A stretch of 64,000 bases of DNA from Streptomyces althioticus. GTDB taxonomy: Bacteria; Actinomycetota; Actinomycetes; Streptomycetales; Streptomycetaceae. Position numbers and translations under genes: made by a program. Shown here in pieces: positions 11,535-20,662 of this stretch. How positions within the stretch are numbered: position 1 is the stretch's first letter; each line of letters opens with the position of its first letter. Under the pieces are notes generated by a model, which was not told where the DNA came from, ran no database searches, and saw only the letters and a list, made by a program, of their open reading frames with translations. The stretch lies in assembly GCA_014649355.1 (NCBI GenBank), contig BMSW01000001.1:608677-672676 (forward strand), in the 5' to 3' direction.

Positions 11535-12106
11535 AGCCCCGCCGACCGGGCCTCGCCCAGCTCGGTGAGCCGGTCGCGCAGCCGTTCCGCCTCGTCCGGG
11601 TCGAGCCCCGGGATGGTTGCGTCGGTGGCCGCGGCGGCGGTGTGCAACTGCACGCTGGCCAGCCCGAAGTGCCGCTCGACGGGCCCGGAGGTGACCTCCA
11701 CGAGCTGCATCCGCCCGTACGGCACGACCGTCTCCTCGTGCCACAGCACGCCGCGGCTGATCAGCAGGTCGTCGGCGCGCTCGGCGTACCGCCAGGAGCG
11801 CCAGTTGCGCTCCAGCATCACCCAGCCCCACAGCAGCAGGGCCAGCGGCAGCACCGCGAAGGCGCCCCAGGCGGGCCCGGCCAGCAGGCCCGGCACCAGC
11901 GCGGTGGCCAGGGTCAGCAGCCCCAGCCACACCACCAGCAGCAGCCGCCGCATCGTCAGCAGCCCGGGCGGCAGCGCGCGCCAGACCGGCTCCGTACCGC
12001 CGTCCGGTTCCGTGCCGGCATCCGCCGCGGGCACGTCCGCCGTCACCGGCGTGGGCGTCCCCTGCGCGTCCGCTGTTCCCGTGTCGTGCGGGCTCCCCGT
12101 CTCCAT
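11531..12106 (-). CDS. bacterial PH (bPH2) domain membrane protein, YdbS-like
   Basis: The 191-residue protein has a variable Thr/Asp-rich N-terminus, two membrane helices (about 60-80 and 84-104), and one bPH2 domain ([38 protein letters not shown] written in part here as [19 protein letters not shown]). It is the smaller YdbS-like partner of the next gene, coupled by GTGA. The ATG at 12106 has TACGCT 6 nt upstream (12113-12118, minus strand) and no ribosome-binding site. Only 31 nt separate it from the divergent nuoD-like gene. Confidence 0.85.
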   Translation of the reverse strand: METGSPHDTGTADAQGTPTPVTADVPAADAGTEPDGGTEPVWRALPPGLLTMRRLLLVVWLGLLTLATALVPGLLAGPAWGAFAVLPLALLLWGWVMLERNWRSWRYAERADDLLISRGVLWHEETVVPYGRMQLVEVTSGPVERHFGLASVQLHTAAAATDATIPGLDPDEAERLRDRLTELGEARSAGL

Positions 12107-12137
12107 GGGGCCAGCGTACGTACGACAGACTGTGTCC
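12107..12137. promoter_or_regulatory. 31-bp divergent promoter region
   Basis: Both flanking genes start within this gap. A minus-strand -10 (TACGCT, 12113-12118) and a weaker plus-strand -10 (CAGACT, 12126-12131) each lie 6 nt from their start codons. A self-complementary CGTACGTACG covers 12115-12124. The -35 regions would fall inside the opposite gene, so the two promoters should exclude each other. Confidence 0.5.
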
Positions 12138-13289
12138 ATGACTCCCACGACGGAGACCATGGTCGGAATCGGCGGCGCGGCGGAGAGCACCGACATGGTG
12201 CTCAACATCGGCCCGCAGCACCCGTCCACGCACGGGGTGCTGCGGCTGAAGCTGGTGCTGGACGGCGAGCGGATCGTCCACGCGGAGCCCGTGATCGGCT
12301 ACATGCACCGGGGCGCGGAGAAGCTCTTCGAGGCCCGCGACTACCGGCAGATCGTCATGCTGGCCAACCGGCACGACTGGCTGTCGGCGTTCTCCAACGA
12401 GCTGGGCGTGGTCCTCGCCGTGGAGCGGATGCTCGGCATGGAGGTCCCCGAGCGCGCGGTGTGGCTGCGCACGCTGCTCGCCGAGCTGAACCGGGTGCTC
12501 AACCACCTGATGTTCCTCGGCTCCTACCCGCTGGAGCTGGGTGGCATCACGCCGATCTTCTACGCCTTCACCGAGCGCGAGAAGCTCCAGCACGTCATGG
12601 AGGAGGTCTCCGGCGGGCGCATGCACTACATGTTCAACCGCGTCGGCGGCCTCAAGGAAGACCTCCCGGCCGGCTGGACGGGACGCGCGCGTGCCGCGGT
12701 CGCCGACGTGCGTGCGCACATGGACCGCTTCGACGACCTGGTGCTCGGCAACGAGATCTTCCGCGGCCGCACCCGGGGCGTCGGCGCGCTGTCGGCGGAG
12801 GCGGTGCACGCGTACGGGGTGAGCGGGCCGATCGGGCGCGCCTCGGGCGTCGACTTCGACCTGCGCCGCGACGAGCCGTACCTGGCCTACGGCGAGCTGG
12901 GCGACGTCCTGAAGGTGGTCACCCGCGAGGAGGGCGACTGCCTCGCCCGCTTCGAGTGCCTGCTGGAGCAGACGCACAACTCCCTGGACCTCGCCGACGC
13001 CTGCCTGGACCGGCTGGCCCAGCTGCCGCCCGGCCCGGTCAACCAGCGGCTCCCCAAGGTCCTGAAGGCGCCCGAGGGCCACACGTACGCGTGGACCGAG
13101 AACCCGCTCGGGATCAACGGCTACTACCTGGTCAGCAAGGGCGAGAAGACCCCGTACCGGCTGAAGCTGCGCTCGGCGTCGTACAACAACATCCAGGCGC
13201 TCACCGAGCTGCTGCCGGGCACGCTGGTCGCGGACATGGTGGCGATCCTGGGGTCGATGTTCTTCGTCGTCGGCGACATCGACAAGTAG
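12138..13289 (+). CDS. solitary NuoD paralogue (49-kDa subunit of complex I family)
   Basis: The 383-residue protein is colinear with NuoD/NDUFS2. [17 protein letters not shown] at 23-39 keeps the quinone-site His (H32), [14 protein letters not shown] keeps the Arg (R58) that is dimethylated in mitochondrial and Paracoccus homologues, and [21 protein letters not shown] ends it like the family. At the other quinone ligand, however, the motif reads RHDWLS, so Trp81 replaces the Tyr of the usual R-x-D-Y-x-S. The rest of a nuo operon is absent; neighbours are divergent PH genes and, 3 nt after the stop, a convergent MidA-type methyltransferase. It belongs to the known second NuoD type of Streptomyces. 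Its role is unresolved. Confidence 0.9.
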   Translation: MTPTTETMVGIGGAAESTDMVLNIGPQHPSTHGVLRLKLVLDGERIVHAEPVIGYMHRGAEKLFEARDYRQIVMLANRHDWLSAFSNELGVVLAVERMLGMEVPERAVWLRTLLAELNRVLNHLMFLGSYPLELGGITPIFYAFTEREKLQHVMEEVSGGRMHYMFNRVGGLKEDLPAGWTGRARAAVADVRAHMDRFDDLVLGNEIFRGRTRGVGALSAEAVHAYGVSGPIGRASGVDFDLRRDEPYLAYGELGDVLKVVTREEGDCLARFECLLEQTHNSLDLADACLDRLAQLPPGPVNQRLPKVLKAPEGHTYAWTENPLGINGYYLVSKGEKTPYRLKLRSASYNNIQALTELLPGTLVADMVAILGSMFFVVGDIDK

Positions 13290-13292
13290 CCC

Positions 13293-14312
13293 TCAAGCGG
13301 CGAGGACGTCCCCGACGCCCACCGGCTGCACCAGCCACCCGAAGTCGCCGAGGCCGCCCTGCGCGGTCAGCTCCGCGGCCTCCCCGGCGGCGGCGAGGGC
13401 GCGGACGTACCCCGCCGGGTCGCTGCTCGCCAGGGACAGCGGGGGACGCCCGCCGGCGACGCCGAGCGCGCGCAGGGCGTCCCGCTGGGGCAGCAGGCGC
13501 GCGCCCGGCAGGGCGGGGGCGGCGGCGCACGCGTCCAGCGCGACGTGCGCCGTGAGGTCGCGGGAGCCGTCCGGAACCGGCGCCGTCTCCCGGCCCTCCC
13601 GGAACGCGGTGAGCGTCCCGAACGGCGGTCGCGCGCCGGCGGTGTGCGCGTAGTCCACGGCGACGGCGGCGCCGCGCGTGAGCGTGCCGACGGCCGCCGT
13701 CCAGGCCCGGTCCCGGGGGAGCCCGATCTCCGCGCGCAGGCCCTCCTCGGGCGGCAGCGGCCACCACCGGTCCAGCCAGTCCGCGTCGGGACCGGCGACC
13801 GGCTCCCCGAGGCGCTCGGCGCCGTCCGCCCGCACCCGCACGTACCGGGGCGTGCCGGACGCGTCCACCTCGGCGACGTCCACCGGCACGTTGTCCAGCC
13901 ACTCGTTGGCGAACAGCATCCCCGTGACGCCCTCCGGCGGTTCGTCCCGCCACACGATCCGGTCGTCCAGGCCCGGGGGGCGCGCGGCCAGCTCGACGGC
14001 GCACGGACGCACACGGGCCGACACGTCCGTGGGGAGCGCCCCCAGTACGCCGGTGACCAGTTCGCCGCGTCCCGCCGCCATGTCCACGAAGTCCAGCGCG
14101 GGCGGGCGGCCGAGCGCCTCGTCGACCCGGCCCAGCAGCCGCGCCACGGCGCGCGCGTACAGCGGGGAGGCGTGCACGGAGGTCCGGAAGTGGCCGGCCG
14201 GGCCCGCGCCGGGCCGGCGGTAGAAGCCGTCCGGGCCGTACAGGGCCTCCCGGGCCGCCTCCCGCCAGCCGCGGAAACCGTCCTCCGCCGTCCCCCGGGT
14301 CCCCGCCGTCAC
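13293..14312 (-). CDS. MidA/NDUFAF7-type class I SAM methyltransferase (DUF185)
   Basis: The 339-residue protein shows the family pattern: [19 protein letters not shown] after a short N-terminal lobe, the SAM site [16 protein letters not shown], and [18 protein letters not shown], equivalent to the NE-x-x-D-x-x-PV motif. GDFGWLVQP lies close to the C-terminus. The eukaryotic member NDUFAF7 symmetrically dimethylates an Arg in NDUFS2, the NuoD homologue. The neighbouring convergent gene is a NuoD paralogue keeping that Arg, which suggests it as a substrate. The start GTG 14312 is tentative, with no clear ribosome-binding site; upstream in-frame starts exist. Confidence 0.82.
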   Translation of the reverse strand: MTAGTRGTAEDGFRGWREAAREALYGPDGFYRRPGAGPAGHFRTSVHASPLYARAVARLLGRVDEALGRPPALDFVDMAAGRGELVTGVLGALPTDVSARVRPCAVELAARPPGLDDRIVWRDEPPEGVTGMLFANEWLDNVPVDVAEVDASGTPRYVRVRADGAERLGEPVAGPDADWLDRWWPLPPEEGLRAEIGLPRDRAWTAAVGTLTRGAAVAVDYAHTAGARPPFGTLTAFREGRETAPVPDGSRDLTAHVALDACAAAPALPGARLLPQRDALRALGVAGGRPPLSLASSDPAGYVRALAAAGEAAELTAQGGLGDFGWLVQPVGVGDVLAA

Positions 14313-14462
14313 CGCATCCCCGCGTCCGCCGTCGCCGTCCTCACCGAGCCAGGCTACGTGCGCGAACCGGACGGGCCTCCACCTTGGGGAGTACACGCGA
14401 CGGGCGGGGATCGGCCCTCCGGTTGACCCCTGCACGCATTTTGCTTCCCTACGCTGGGTTAC

Positions 14463-15665
14463 GTGCAGCGCCTCTACGACTTCCTCCGCAGGCACCCGAC
14501 GTGGGTCGACGGCTTCTGGGCCGTGATCCTGTTCGGGATCTCGGTGCTCGGCGGAGCGACCGTGGAGGAGGGCCGGGGCACCGAGCTGCCCGCTCTGACC
14601 GTGCCGGTGATGTTCCTGCTGTCCGTGGTGGTGGCGCTGCGCCGCCGGATGCCGGAGCGGATGCTGGTCCTCGCCCTGGCCGTGGGTCTCGGCCAGCTGG
14701 TCCTCGACGTGCCGACGGCGCCCGCCGACTTCGCCCTGCTGGTGATCGTCTACACGGTCGCGGCCGTGGGCGCCCGCTGGGCCTCCCGCGTGGCGCTGAC
14801 CGCGGGTCTGTGCGCCGCCCCGCTCGCGCAGCTGCGCTGGCCCAGCCCGCAGGCGAGCACGGCGGAGAACGTCGCCCTGTCGGTCATCCTGGCCGTGCCG
14901 TTCGCCCTCGCCTGGGTGCTCGGCGACTCCATACGCACCCGCCGCGCCTACTTCGCGCAGCTGGAGGAGCGGGCCGCCCGGCTGGAGAAGGAGCGTGAGG
15001 CGCAGGCCAAGGTGGCGGTCGCCGCCGAACGCGCCCGCATAGCCCGTGAGCTGCACGACGTGGTCGCGCACAACGTGTCGGTCATGGTGGTGCAGGCCGA
15101 CGGCGCCGCCTACGTTCTCGACGCGGCCCCCGACCAGGCCAGGAAGGCCCTGGAGACCATCTCCTCCACCGGCCGCCAGGCCCTCGCCGAGATGCGCCGC
15201 CTGCTGGGCGTGCTGCGCACCGGCGAGCACCAGGAGGCCGGGGAGTACGTGCCGCAGCCGGGGCTCCAGCAGATCGAGGACCTCGTCGAGCAGTGCCGGG
15301 AGTCCGGACTGCCCGTGGACTTCAAGGTCGAGGGCACCTCGCGCGAACTGCCCCGCGGCGTCGAGCTGACCGCCTACCGGATCGTGCAGGAGGCGCTGAC
15401 CAACACCCGCAAGCACGGCGGACCCAACGCGGGCGCCAGCGTGCGCCTGGTCTACTTCGACGACGGTCTCGGCCTGCTGGTGGAGGACGACGGCAAGGGC
15501 GCCCCGCACGAGCTGTACGAGGAGGGCGGCTTCGACGGCCAGGGACACGGCCTGATCGGCATGCGCGAACGGGTCGGCATGGTGGGCGGGACCCTGGACG
15601 CCGGACCACGGCCGGGCGGAGGATTCCGCATCAGCGCGCTGCTGCCGCTCAAACCGGCGCATTGA
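14463..15665 (+). CDS. two-component sensor histidine kinase (HisKA_3 type)
   Basis: The 400-residue kinase has four to five N-terminal membrane helices (about 17-165), a coiled linker, the dimerisation/phosphoacceptor box [18 protein letters not shown] with His198, and an ATPase domain ([11 protein letters not shown], then [17 protein letters not shown]). There is no sizeable extracellular sensor domain, so it probably senses within the membrane. The GTG start has TACGCT 7 nt upstream and no ribosome-binding site. The response regulator follows after 85 nt, and the pair is surely cognate. The signal is unknown to me. Confidence 0.93.
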   Translation: MQRLYDFLRRHPTWVDGFWAVILFGISVLGGATVEEGRGTELPALTVPVMFLLSVVVALRRRMPERMLVLALAVGLGQLVLDVPTAPADFALLVIVYTVAAVGARWASRVALTAGLCAAPLAQLRWPSPQASTAENVALSVILAVPFALAWVLGDSIRTRRAYFAQLEERAARLEKEREAQAKVAVAAERARIARELHDVVAHNVSVMVVQADGAAYVLDAAPDQARKALETISSTGRQALAEMRRLLGVLRTGEHQEAGEYVPQPGLQQIEDLVEQCRESGLPVDFKVEGTSRELPRGVELTAYRIVQEALTNTRKHGGPNAGASVRLVYFDDGLGLLVEDDGKGAPHELYEEGGFDGQGHGLIGMRERVGMVGGTLDAGPRPGGGFRISALLPLKPAH

Positions 15666-15750
15666 CCTATACGCACGCCCCCTGTTGACACCTGTCACGC
15701 CCCCCCCCGCGGCACCCGACGACCGAGACGACCGAACGGAAGAGGCCCCG

Positions 15751-16422
15751 ATGACGATCCGCGTGATGCTCGTCGACGACCAGGTGCTGCTGCGCACCGG
15801 TTTCCGGATGGTGCTCGCCGCCCAGCCGGACATGGAGGTCGTCGCGGAGGCGGGCAACGGCGTGGAGGCCCTGGAGGCGCTGCGGACCACCTCCGTCGAC
15901 GTGGTGCTCATGGACGTCCGCATGCCGAAGCTGGACGGCGTGGAAGCCACCCGCCGGATCTGCGCGGACGCCGATCCGCCGAAGGTGCTCATCCTGACCA
16001 CCTTCGACCTCGACGAGTACGCCTTCTCCGGGCTGAAGGCCGGCGCGTCCGGCTTCATGCTCAAGGACGTGCCGCCCGGCGAACTGCTCACCGCGATCCG
16101 CGCCGTGCACAGCGGCGACGCGGTGGTGGCCCCCTCCACCACCCGCCGGCTCCTCGACCGGTTCGCCCCGATGCTGCCCAGCAGCGGCAAGCAGCCCGAG
16201 CACAAGGAACTGGAGCGGCTCACCGAACGCGAGCGGGAGGTCATGGTGCTGGTCGCGCAGGGCCTGTCCAACGGGGAGATCGCCGCCCGGCTGGTGCTGT
16301 CCGAGGCGACCGTGAAGACGCACGTGGGCCGCATCCTCACCAAGCTGGGGCTGCGCGACCGGGTGCAGGTGGTCGTCCTCGCCTACGAGACGGGTCTGGT
16401 GCGGGCCGGCGGACACGGCTGA
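15751..16422 (+). CDS. NarL/LuxR-family response regulator
   Basis: The 223-residue regulator has a receiver domain with acidic pocket VDDQ, phospho-acceptor Asp55 (VVLMDVRMP) and the Lys in MLKDV, then a LuxR-type helix-turn-helix ([40 protein letters not shown]). ATG 15751 is preceded by GAAGAGG. It follows the histidine kinase in the same operon. The interval 15666-15750 contains a run of nine C residues (15702-15710) but no gene. Confidence 0.94.
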   Translation: MTIRVMLVDDQVLLRTGFRMVLAAQPDMEVVAEAGNGVEALEALRTTSVDVVLMDVRMPKLDGVEATRRICADADPPKVLILTTFDLDEYAFSGLKAGASGFMLKDVPPGELLTAIRAVHSGDAVVAPSTTRRLLDRFAPMLPSSGKQPEHKELERLTEREREVMVLVAQGLSNGEIAARLVLSEATVKTHVGRILTKLGLRDRVQVVVLAYETGLVRAGGHG

Positions 16423-16454
16423 GCGGCGCCCCGGCCCCCGGTAGGGTGCCGCGC

Positions 16455-17069
16455 ATGCTCCTGTGGATCAACGGCCCCTTCGGGGGCGGCAAGACACAGA
16501 CCGCACACGAGATACGCCGCCGCCTCCCGGGCAGCGTCGTCTGCGACCCCGAGCAGCCCGGCTTCGGCCTCCACCGCATGCTGCCGCCCGAACTGCGCGG
16601 CGACTTCCAGGACTTCAAGGCCTGGCGGCAGGGCGTCGTGGAGGTCCTCGACCTCACCCTGACCCGGCGCGAGGGCGTGGTGATCGCGCCGATGACCGTC
16701 ACCGACCCCGGACACTTCGCCGAGACCGTGGGACGGCTGCGTGAACTGGGCCACGACGTACGGCACTTCACGCTCCTCGCCGAGCGGGAGACGGTGCTGC
16801 GGAGGCTCAGGGAGCGCGGGCTCGGGCATCTGATCGGCGGCGGCCTGCGCCGGGAGAGCTGGGCGGTCGAGCGGCTCGACCACTGTCTGGAGCGGCTCAC
16901 GGAGCCGGAGTTCGCCGAGCACTTGTGGACCGACCACAGCACCGTGCCGAAGACGGCCGACCGGATCGCCGTCCTCGCCGGCCTCACCCTGCGCCCCAAC
17001 CACGAGGGCCGGCTGCGCACCCGGCTCCGCCAGGCGGGCGTGGGGCTGCGGCACATCCGCCTCGGTTGA
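16455..17069 (+). CDS. P-loop ATPase similar to tunicamycin-resistance protein TmrB
   Basis: The 204-residue protein begins MLLWINGPFGGGKTQTA, with Walker A GPFGGGKT at residues 7-14, and continues DPEQPGFGLHRMLPPE, VVIAPMTVTDPGHF and HFTLLAERETVLRRLR. This order matches Bacillus TmrB closely (WINGAFGSGKTQTA, DPE-x-GF, PMT, HFTLMA). TmrB confers tunicamycin resistance, reportedly by binding the drug. No tunicamycin biosynthesis genes are nearby, so here it is probably an intrinsic resistance or housekeeping nucleotide-binding protein. ATG 16455 has TAGGGT 7 nt upstream and no ribosome-binding site; GTG 16446 would add three residues. Confidence 0.8.
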   Translation: MLLWINGPFGGGKTQTAHEIRRRLPGSVVCDPEQPGFGLHRMLPPELRGDFQDFKAWRQGVVEVLDLTLTRREGVVIAPMTVTDPGHFAETVGRLRELGHDVRHFTLLAERETVLRRLRERGLGHLIGGGLRRESWAVERLDHCLERLTEPEFAEHLWTDHSTVPKTADRIAVLAGLTLRPNHEGRLRTRLRQAGVGLRHIRLG

Positions 17070-17089
17070 ACGCCGGGGCGTGCCCGGGC

Positions 17090-18196
17090 TCAGCGCAGGA
17101 GGCCCTCCAGGAAGTCGCTGCCGAGGCGGGCCACGACCGTCACGTCCAGCTGGTGCAGGACGTAGCGGCCGCGGCGGCGGGTGGTGATCAGGCCCGCCTT
17201 CTTCAGCACGCCCAGGTGCCGGGATATCTCCGGCGCGGTCATGCCGTGCATCTGCACCAGCTCGCCCGTGGTGTAGGCGCTGCGGGCCAGGTGGCGGCAC
17301 ATGCGCATACGGACCGGGTGGGACAGCGCCGTCATCCGCAGGGCGAGCTGCTCGACCGTCGGCGGTGCGGCGGGCTCCGGGGAGCCCGCCGGGTAGTGCA
17401 GCACGGGCTGCCAGCCGTGCCGGTGCAGCACCTGCAGATGCGGCCGGCCGAGGCTGGTGGGGATCAGCAGCAGCCCGCCGTCCCCGGTCGCGGTGTGGCC
17501 GTCGCCCAGCTTGTCGACGGTGATCCGGCCCGCCGCCTCGTCCAGCGTGACGGCGGACGACACCGACGCCAGCGCCTCGCCCGGGCCCTTGCGGCGCAGC
17601 AGATCCGTCCTGAGGCGGGCGTCCGCGGCGAGCTGGTGCCGCAGCCGGGACCACGCCTCCGCGAAGAACGCCTCGTCGCAGTCCTGGAGGAACTGCCGCA
17701 GCCACGCCCGGGTGCGCGGCGGGTCGGCCAGCAGCCGCTCGGTGAACAGCAGTTGCCGCGGCCCCCGCGCGGCGGCCAGCTCCAGCGAACGGCGGCGCAG
17801 CCCCTCGTCGGAGAGCGGGCCGCGCCCCGGCAGGTCGTAAGGGAGGGCGCAGGTGAACTCCAGGGCGACGTCGACGAACTGCTCGTCGGACAACTTGTCC
17901 AGCAGGTCCAGCTCCTCGGCCAGCGTGCCGCCGGGCAGCGCCCTACGGCCCGGGAGGCCGGCGCAGGCGAGGAACAGGTCGGAGAACGTCGTCCGCCACA
18001 GGAAGTCCGCCTCGCACATGCGGTCCGCGAGATGCGGGTCGAGGCGTGCGGTCACCGCCGTCACCCAGGCCTGGAGGCCGGGGTGGTGGGCCGGCTCGGA
18101 CAGCGCGTGCAGCGCCATGCCCAGCTCGGCCAGCGGAGAGATCACGACGGCGATCCGCTCCGGCCGCAGCCCGCTGATGTCGATGTGCACGCCCAT
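17090..18196 (-). CDS. ArsR-type winged-helix regulator with DUF5937-like N-terminal domain
   Basis: The 368-residue protein ends in an ArsR/SmtB helix-turn-helix (LSHPVRMRMCRHLARSAYTT, then MTAPEISRHLGVLKKAG and a TTRRRGRYVLHQL wing). The preceding 270 residues resemble the DUF5937 domain of actinobacterial regulators. No metal-binding ELCVCDL-type box is seen, so metal sensing is unlikely. It is convergent with the TmrB-like gene and shares direction with the aldolase-like gene upstream. The target is unknown; autoregulation would be usual. Confidence 0.8.
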   Translation of the reverse strand: MGVHIDISGLRPERIAVVISPLAELGMALHALSEPAHHPGLQAWVTAVTARLDPHLADRMCEADFLWRTTFSDLFLACAGLPGRRALPGGTLAEELDLLDKLSDEQFVDVALEFTCALPYDLPGRGPLSDEGLRRRSLELAAARGPRQLLFTERLLADPPRTRAWLRQFLQDCDEAFFAEAWSRLRHQLAADARLRTDLLRRKGPGEALASVSSAVTLDEAAGRITVDKLGDGHTATGDGGLLLIPTSLGRPHLQVLHRHGWQPVLHYPAGSPEPAAPPTVEQLALRMTALSHPVRMRMCRHLARSAYTTGELVQMHGMTAPEISRHLGVLKKAGLITTRRRGRYVLHQLDVTVVARLGSDFLEGLLR

Positions 18197-18273
18197 GCCC
18201 CCATGGTGCACCGGGCCACCGACACCGGGACCCCGATCGACGGCGGCCGTCGATCGGGGCGACGCGGTGCGGG

Positions 18274-19467
18274 CTACGCGCCGGTCAGGCGGCGGGCGAA
18301 GTCCGCGGCCGCCTCGCGGACGTCGTCGGCCGTCCACTCCAGGGCGGCGGCCCGGACGTAGACCTCGGTGAAGGTCAGACCGGGCCCCTTCGGGTCCCAG
18401 TGGTTCGCGAACAGCATGCGGCCGGTCTCCTCGCCCGCCCGGATCGCGGTCTCCGCCACGACCTCCGTCTCGTACGGCAGCCACACCTGGAAGTCGTAGG
18501 TGTGCGGCACCTCGGGGTGCACCCGGAAGAAGGGCAGCCCCCCTGCCTCCAGGCCCTCGCGCAGGGCGGCGGCCACCACGCGCGCGTGGCGCACGTACTC
18601 CGGCAGGCGGGGCAGCTCCCGGTCGAGCCCGATCAGCGCGGACAGGGCGGTCGGGAACTGCTGGAACACCGCGCCGCCGTACCGGTGCCGCCAGGTCCTC
18701 GCCTCCTCGATCAGTGAGGCGGGCCCGGCGAGGGCGGCGCCGCCGTAGGCGTCGAGGGACTTGTAGAACGACACGTAGACGCTGTCCGCGAGGCCCGCGA
18801 TCTCCTCCAGGGACTTCCCGAAGTGCTCGGTGCACTCCCACAGCCGCGCCCCGTCGAAGTGGACGACCGCGTCGCGCTCCCGCGCGGCCTCCGTCACCTC
18901 GGTCAGCTCGTCCCAGGTGGGCAGCACGAACCCGGCGTCCCTCAGGGGAAGCTCCAGCATCAGCGCGCCGAAGGGCTCCGGGAGGTCGCGGACCTCCTCG
19001 GCGGTGGGCAGCCGTGGCTCGTTCGCGAAGTGCACCGGGCGCAGGCCGCTGACCTGGCTGAACGCGTTCCGCTCGTACACCTCCGGGTGGCTCAGCGGGT
19101 GCAGCGCCACCGCCGGGTCCCCGGTGCGTCCCGCCCAGCAGCGCAGGGCCACCTGCTGCGCCATCGTGCCGGTCGGGAAGAAGGCCGCGGCCTCCGTGCC
19201 GAGCAGGTCCGCCACCCGCCGCTCCAGGGCCTCCACGACCCCGTTGCCGTAGATGTCGGCGGTCTCGTCGAGGTCGTAGGCCTCGCCCGCCGCCTCCAGC
19301 AGCGCCAGCCGTTCCTTGAGCGGGGCGAGGAAGCCGAGGCGCGCCAGCACGCGCGGGGCGTTGCGCCAGGCCGCGATGCGTCGTTCACGCGGTGTGGGCG
19401 CGGCGGCCTCCTCCGTCGTCGGTCCGGTGCCGTCGTGGTCCGCCGTGTCAGTCATGCCCGCGATCAT
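18274..19467 (-). CDS. threonine-aldolase-family PLP enzyme
   Basis: The 397-residue protein belongs to the beta-eliminating lyase/low-specificity threonine aldolase fold. YDLDETADIYGNGVVEALERRVADLLG is the N-terminal substrate region, AAFFPTGTMAQQVALR binds the PLP phosphate, VVHFDGARLWE supplies the cofactor Asp, and Lys in VSFYKSLDAYGGA is the likely Schiff-base lysine. The family cleaves beta-hydroxy amino acids such as threonine to glycine and an aldehyde; the substrate here is unproven. The start at 19467 has GGAGGGG about 10 nt upstream; ATG 19455 is an alternative. Confidence 0.82.
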   Translation of the reverse strand: MIAGMTDTADHDGTGPTTEEAAAPTPRERRIAAWRNAPRVLARLGFLAPLKERLALLEAAGEAYDLDETADIYGNGVVEALERRVADLLGTEAAAFFPTGTMAQQVALRCWAGRTGDPAVALHPLSHPEVYERNAFSQVSGLRPVHFANEPRLPTAEEVRDLPEPFGALMLELPLRDAGFVLPTWDELTEVTEAARERDAVVHFDGARLWECTEHFGKSLEEIAGLADSVYVSFYKSLDAYGGAALAGPASLIEEARTWRHRYGGAVFQQFPTALSALIGLDRELPRLPEYVRHARVVAAALREGLEAGGLPFFRVHPEVPHTYDFQVWLPYETEVVAETAIRAGEETGRMLFANHWDPKGPGLTFTEVYVRAAALEWTADDVREAAADFARRLTGA

Positions 19468-19637
19468 GCCCCGCGCCCCTCCGCGCGGTCACCCTCGATT
19501 CCGAACGAGGGCGGGCGGACGCGTCCACGGGAACCCACAGCCTGTGGACAACCGGTGGCCGCCGGAACCGATCGCGTTAACATGACGAGAAATCGTCCGG
19601 TACCCCGAGCGGACTGGAACGGGAAGGCCGCCGTCGC

Positions 19638-20585
19638 GTGAACACAACCCCACAGCCCGATCCCCGGGACCGCCCCGCGCGGCTCACCGTCGGCGTCGTA
19701 GGCGCCGGACGCGTGGGCCCCGCCCTCGCCGCGTCCCTCCAGCTGGCCGGGCACCGCCCGGTGGCCGTCTCCGCCGTCTCCGACGCCTCCCGAAGACGCG
19801 CCGGACAGATGCTGCCGGACGTGCCGGTGGTGCCGCCCGCCGAGGTGCTGGAGCGGTCCGAGCTGGTGCTGCTGACCGTCCCCGACGACGCGCTGCCGGA
19901 GCTGGTCGCCGGACTCGCCGAGACCGGCGCCGTGCGCCCGGGACAGCTCCTCGTGCACACCTCGGGGCGGTACGGCGCGAAGGTCCTCGACCCCGCCCTG
20001 CGCGCGGGCGCGCTGCCGCTCGCCCTGCACCCGGCGATGACGTTCACCGGCACCCCCGTGGACGTGCAGCGGCTCGCCGGCTGCTCCTTCGGCGTCACCG
20101 CGCCCGACGAACTGCGGCTGGCCGCCGAGGCGCTGGTCATCGAGATGGGCGGCGAGCCCGAGTGGATCGCCGAGGAGAACCGCCCGCTCTACCACGCGGC
20201 CCTCGCCCTGGGCGCCAACCACCTGGTCACCCTGGTGGCGCAGTCCCTGGAGCTGCTGCGCACCGCGGGCGTCGGCGCCCCCGACCGGATGCTCGGCCCG
20301 CTCCTCGGCGCCGCCCTCGACAACGCCCTGCGCTCCGGTGACGCGGCCCTCACCGGCCCCGTCGCCCGGGGGGACGCCGGCACGGTCGCGGCGCACGTCG
20401 CCGAGCTGCGCCGGCACGCCCCCGGGACCGTCGCCGGGTACCTGGCCATGGCCCGCGCCACCGCCGACCGCGCCCTCGCCCACGGGCTGCTGAAGCCGGA
20501 GCTCGCCGAGCCCCTCCTCGGGGTGCTCGCCGGACCGTCCGACGCGGCCGGCGGCACCGGAGACACCCCGGGGGACACGACATGA
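19638..20585 (+). CDS. Rossmann-fold DUF2520 protein, first gene of the pan-nad operon
   Basis: The 315-residue protein has an NAD(P)-binding [21 protein letters not shown] near residue 19, [14 protein letters not shown], then [14 protein letters not shown] and a helical C-terminal domain ([20 protein letters not shown]). This is the Rossmann-like plus DUF2520 architecture, related to ketopantoate and 6-phosphogluconate-type reductases. In mycobacteria the same family also sits just before panC. That context makes a ketopantoate-reductase-like role an attractive but unproven inference. GTG 19638 follows a GGAACGGGAAGG box. A 26-codon ORF bridges it to panC. Confidence 0.85.
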   Translation: MNTTPQPDPRDRPARLTVGVVGAGRVGPALAASLQLAGHRPVAVSAVSDASRRRAGQMLPDVPVVPPAEVLERSELVLLTVPDDALPELVAGLAETGAVRPGQLLVHTSGRYGAKVLDPALRAGALPLALHPAMTFTGTPVDVQRLAGCSFGVTAPDELRLAAEALVIEMGGEPEWIAEENRPLYHAALALGANHLVTLVAQSLELLRTAGVGAPDRMLGPLLGAALDNALRSGDAALTGPVARGDAGTVAAHVAELRRHAPGTVAGYLAMARATADRALAHGLLKPELAEPLLGVLAGPSDAAGGTGDTPGDTT

Positions 20586-20662
20586 GCGGCACCGCCCGCA
20601 CCCCGCACGCCCACCCCACCCGTACGCCCCCGCGCGCGTCCCAAAACGGAGCCGCCCGATGA
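20582..20662 (+). CDS. 26-codon bridging ORF between the DUF2520 gene and panC
   Basis: ATG 20582 overlaps the stop of the DUF2520 gene (ATGA), and its own TGA 20660-20662 overlaps the ATG of panC (ATGA). It therefore fills the 73-nt gap exactly in the one frame that links both neighbours. The peptide begins [14 protein letters not shown] and resembles no family I know. It could carry re-initiating ribosomes into panC rather than make a useful product. An AAAACGGAG box within it would also serve panC directly. Whether it is translated is unproven. Confidence 0.4.
   Translation: MSGTARTPHAHPTRTPPRASQNGAAR

Noticed and set aside
10200..13082. Very long minus-strand open frame running from the PH gene through the nuoD paralogue
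   Set aside because: The part beyond 11534 is antisense to genes with clear family identity; only 10200-11534 encodes a recognisable protein.
15702..15710. Run of nine C residues between kinase and response regulator as a programmed slippage site
   Set aside because: It lies outside both reading frames, so slippage would not fuse or disrupt either protein.
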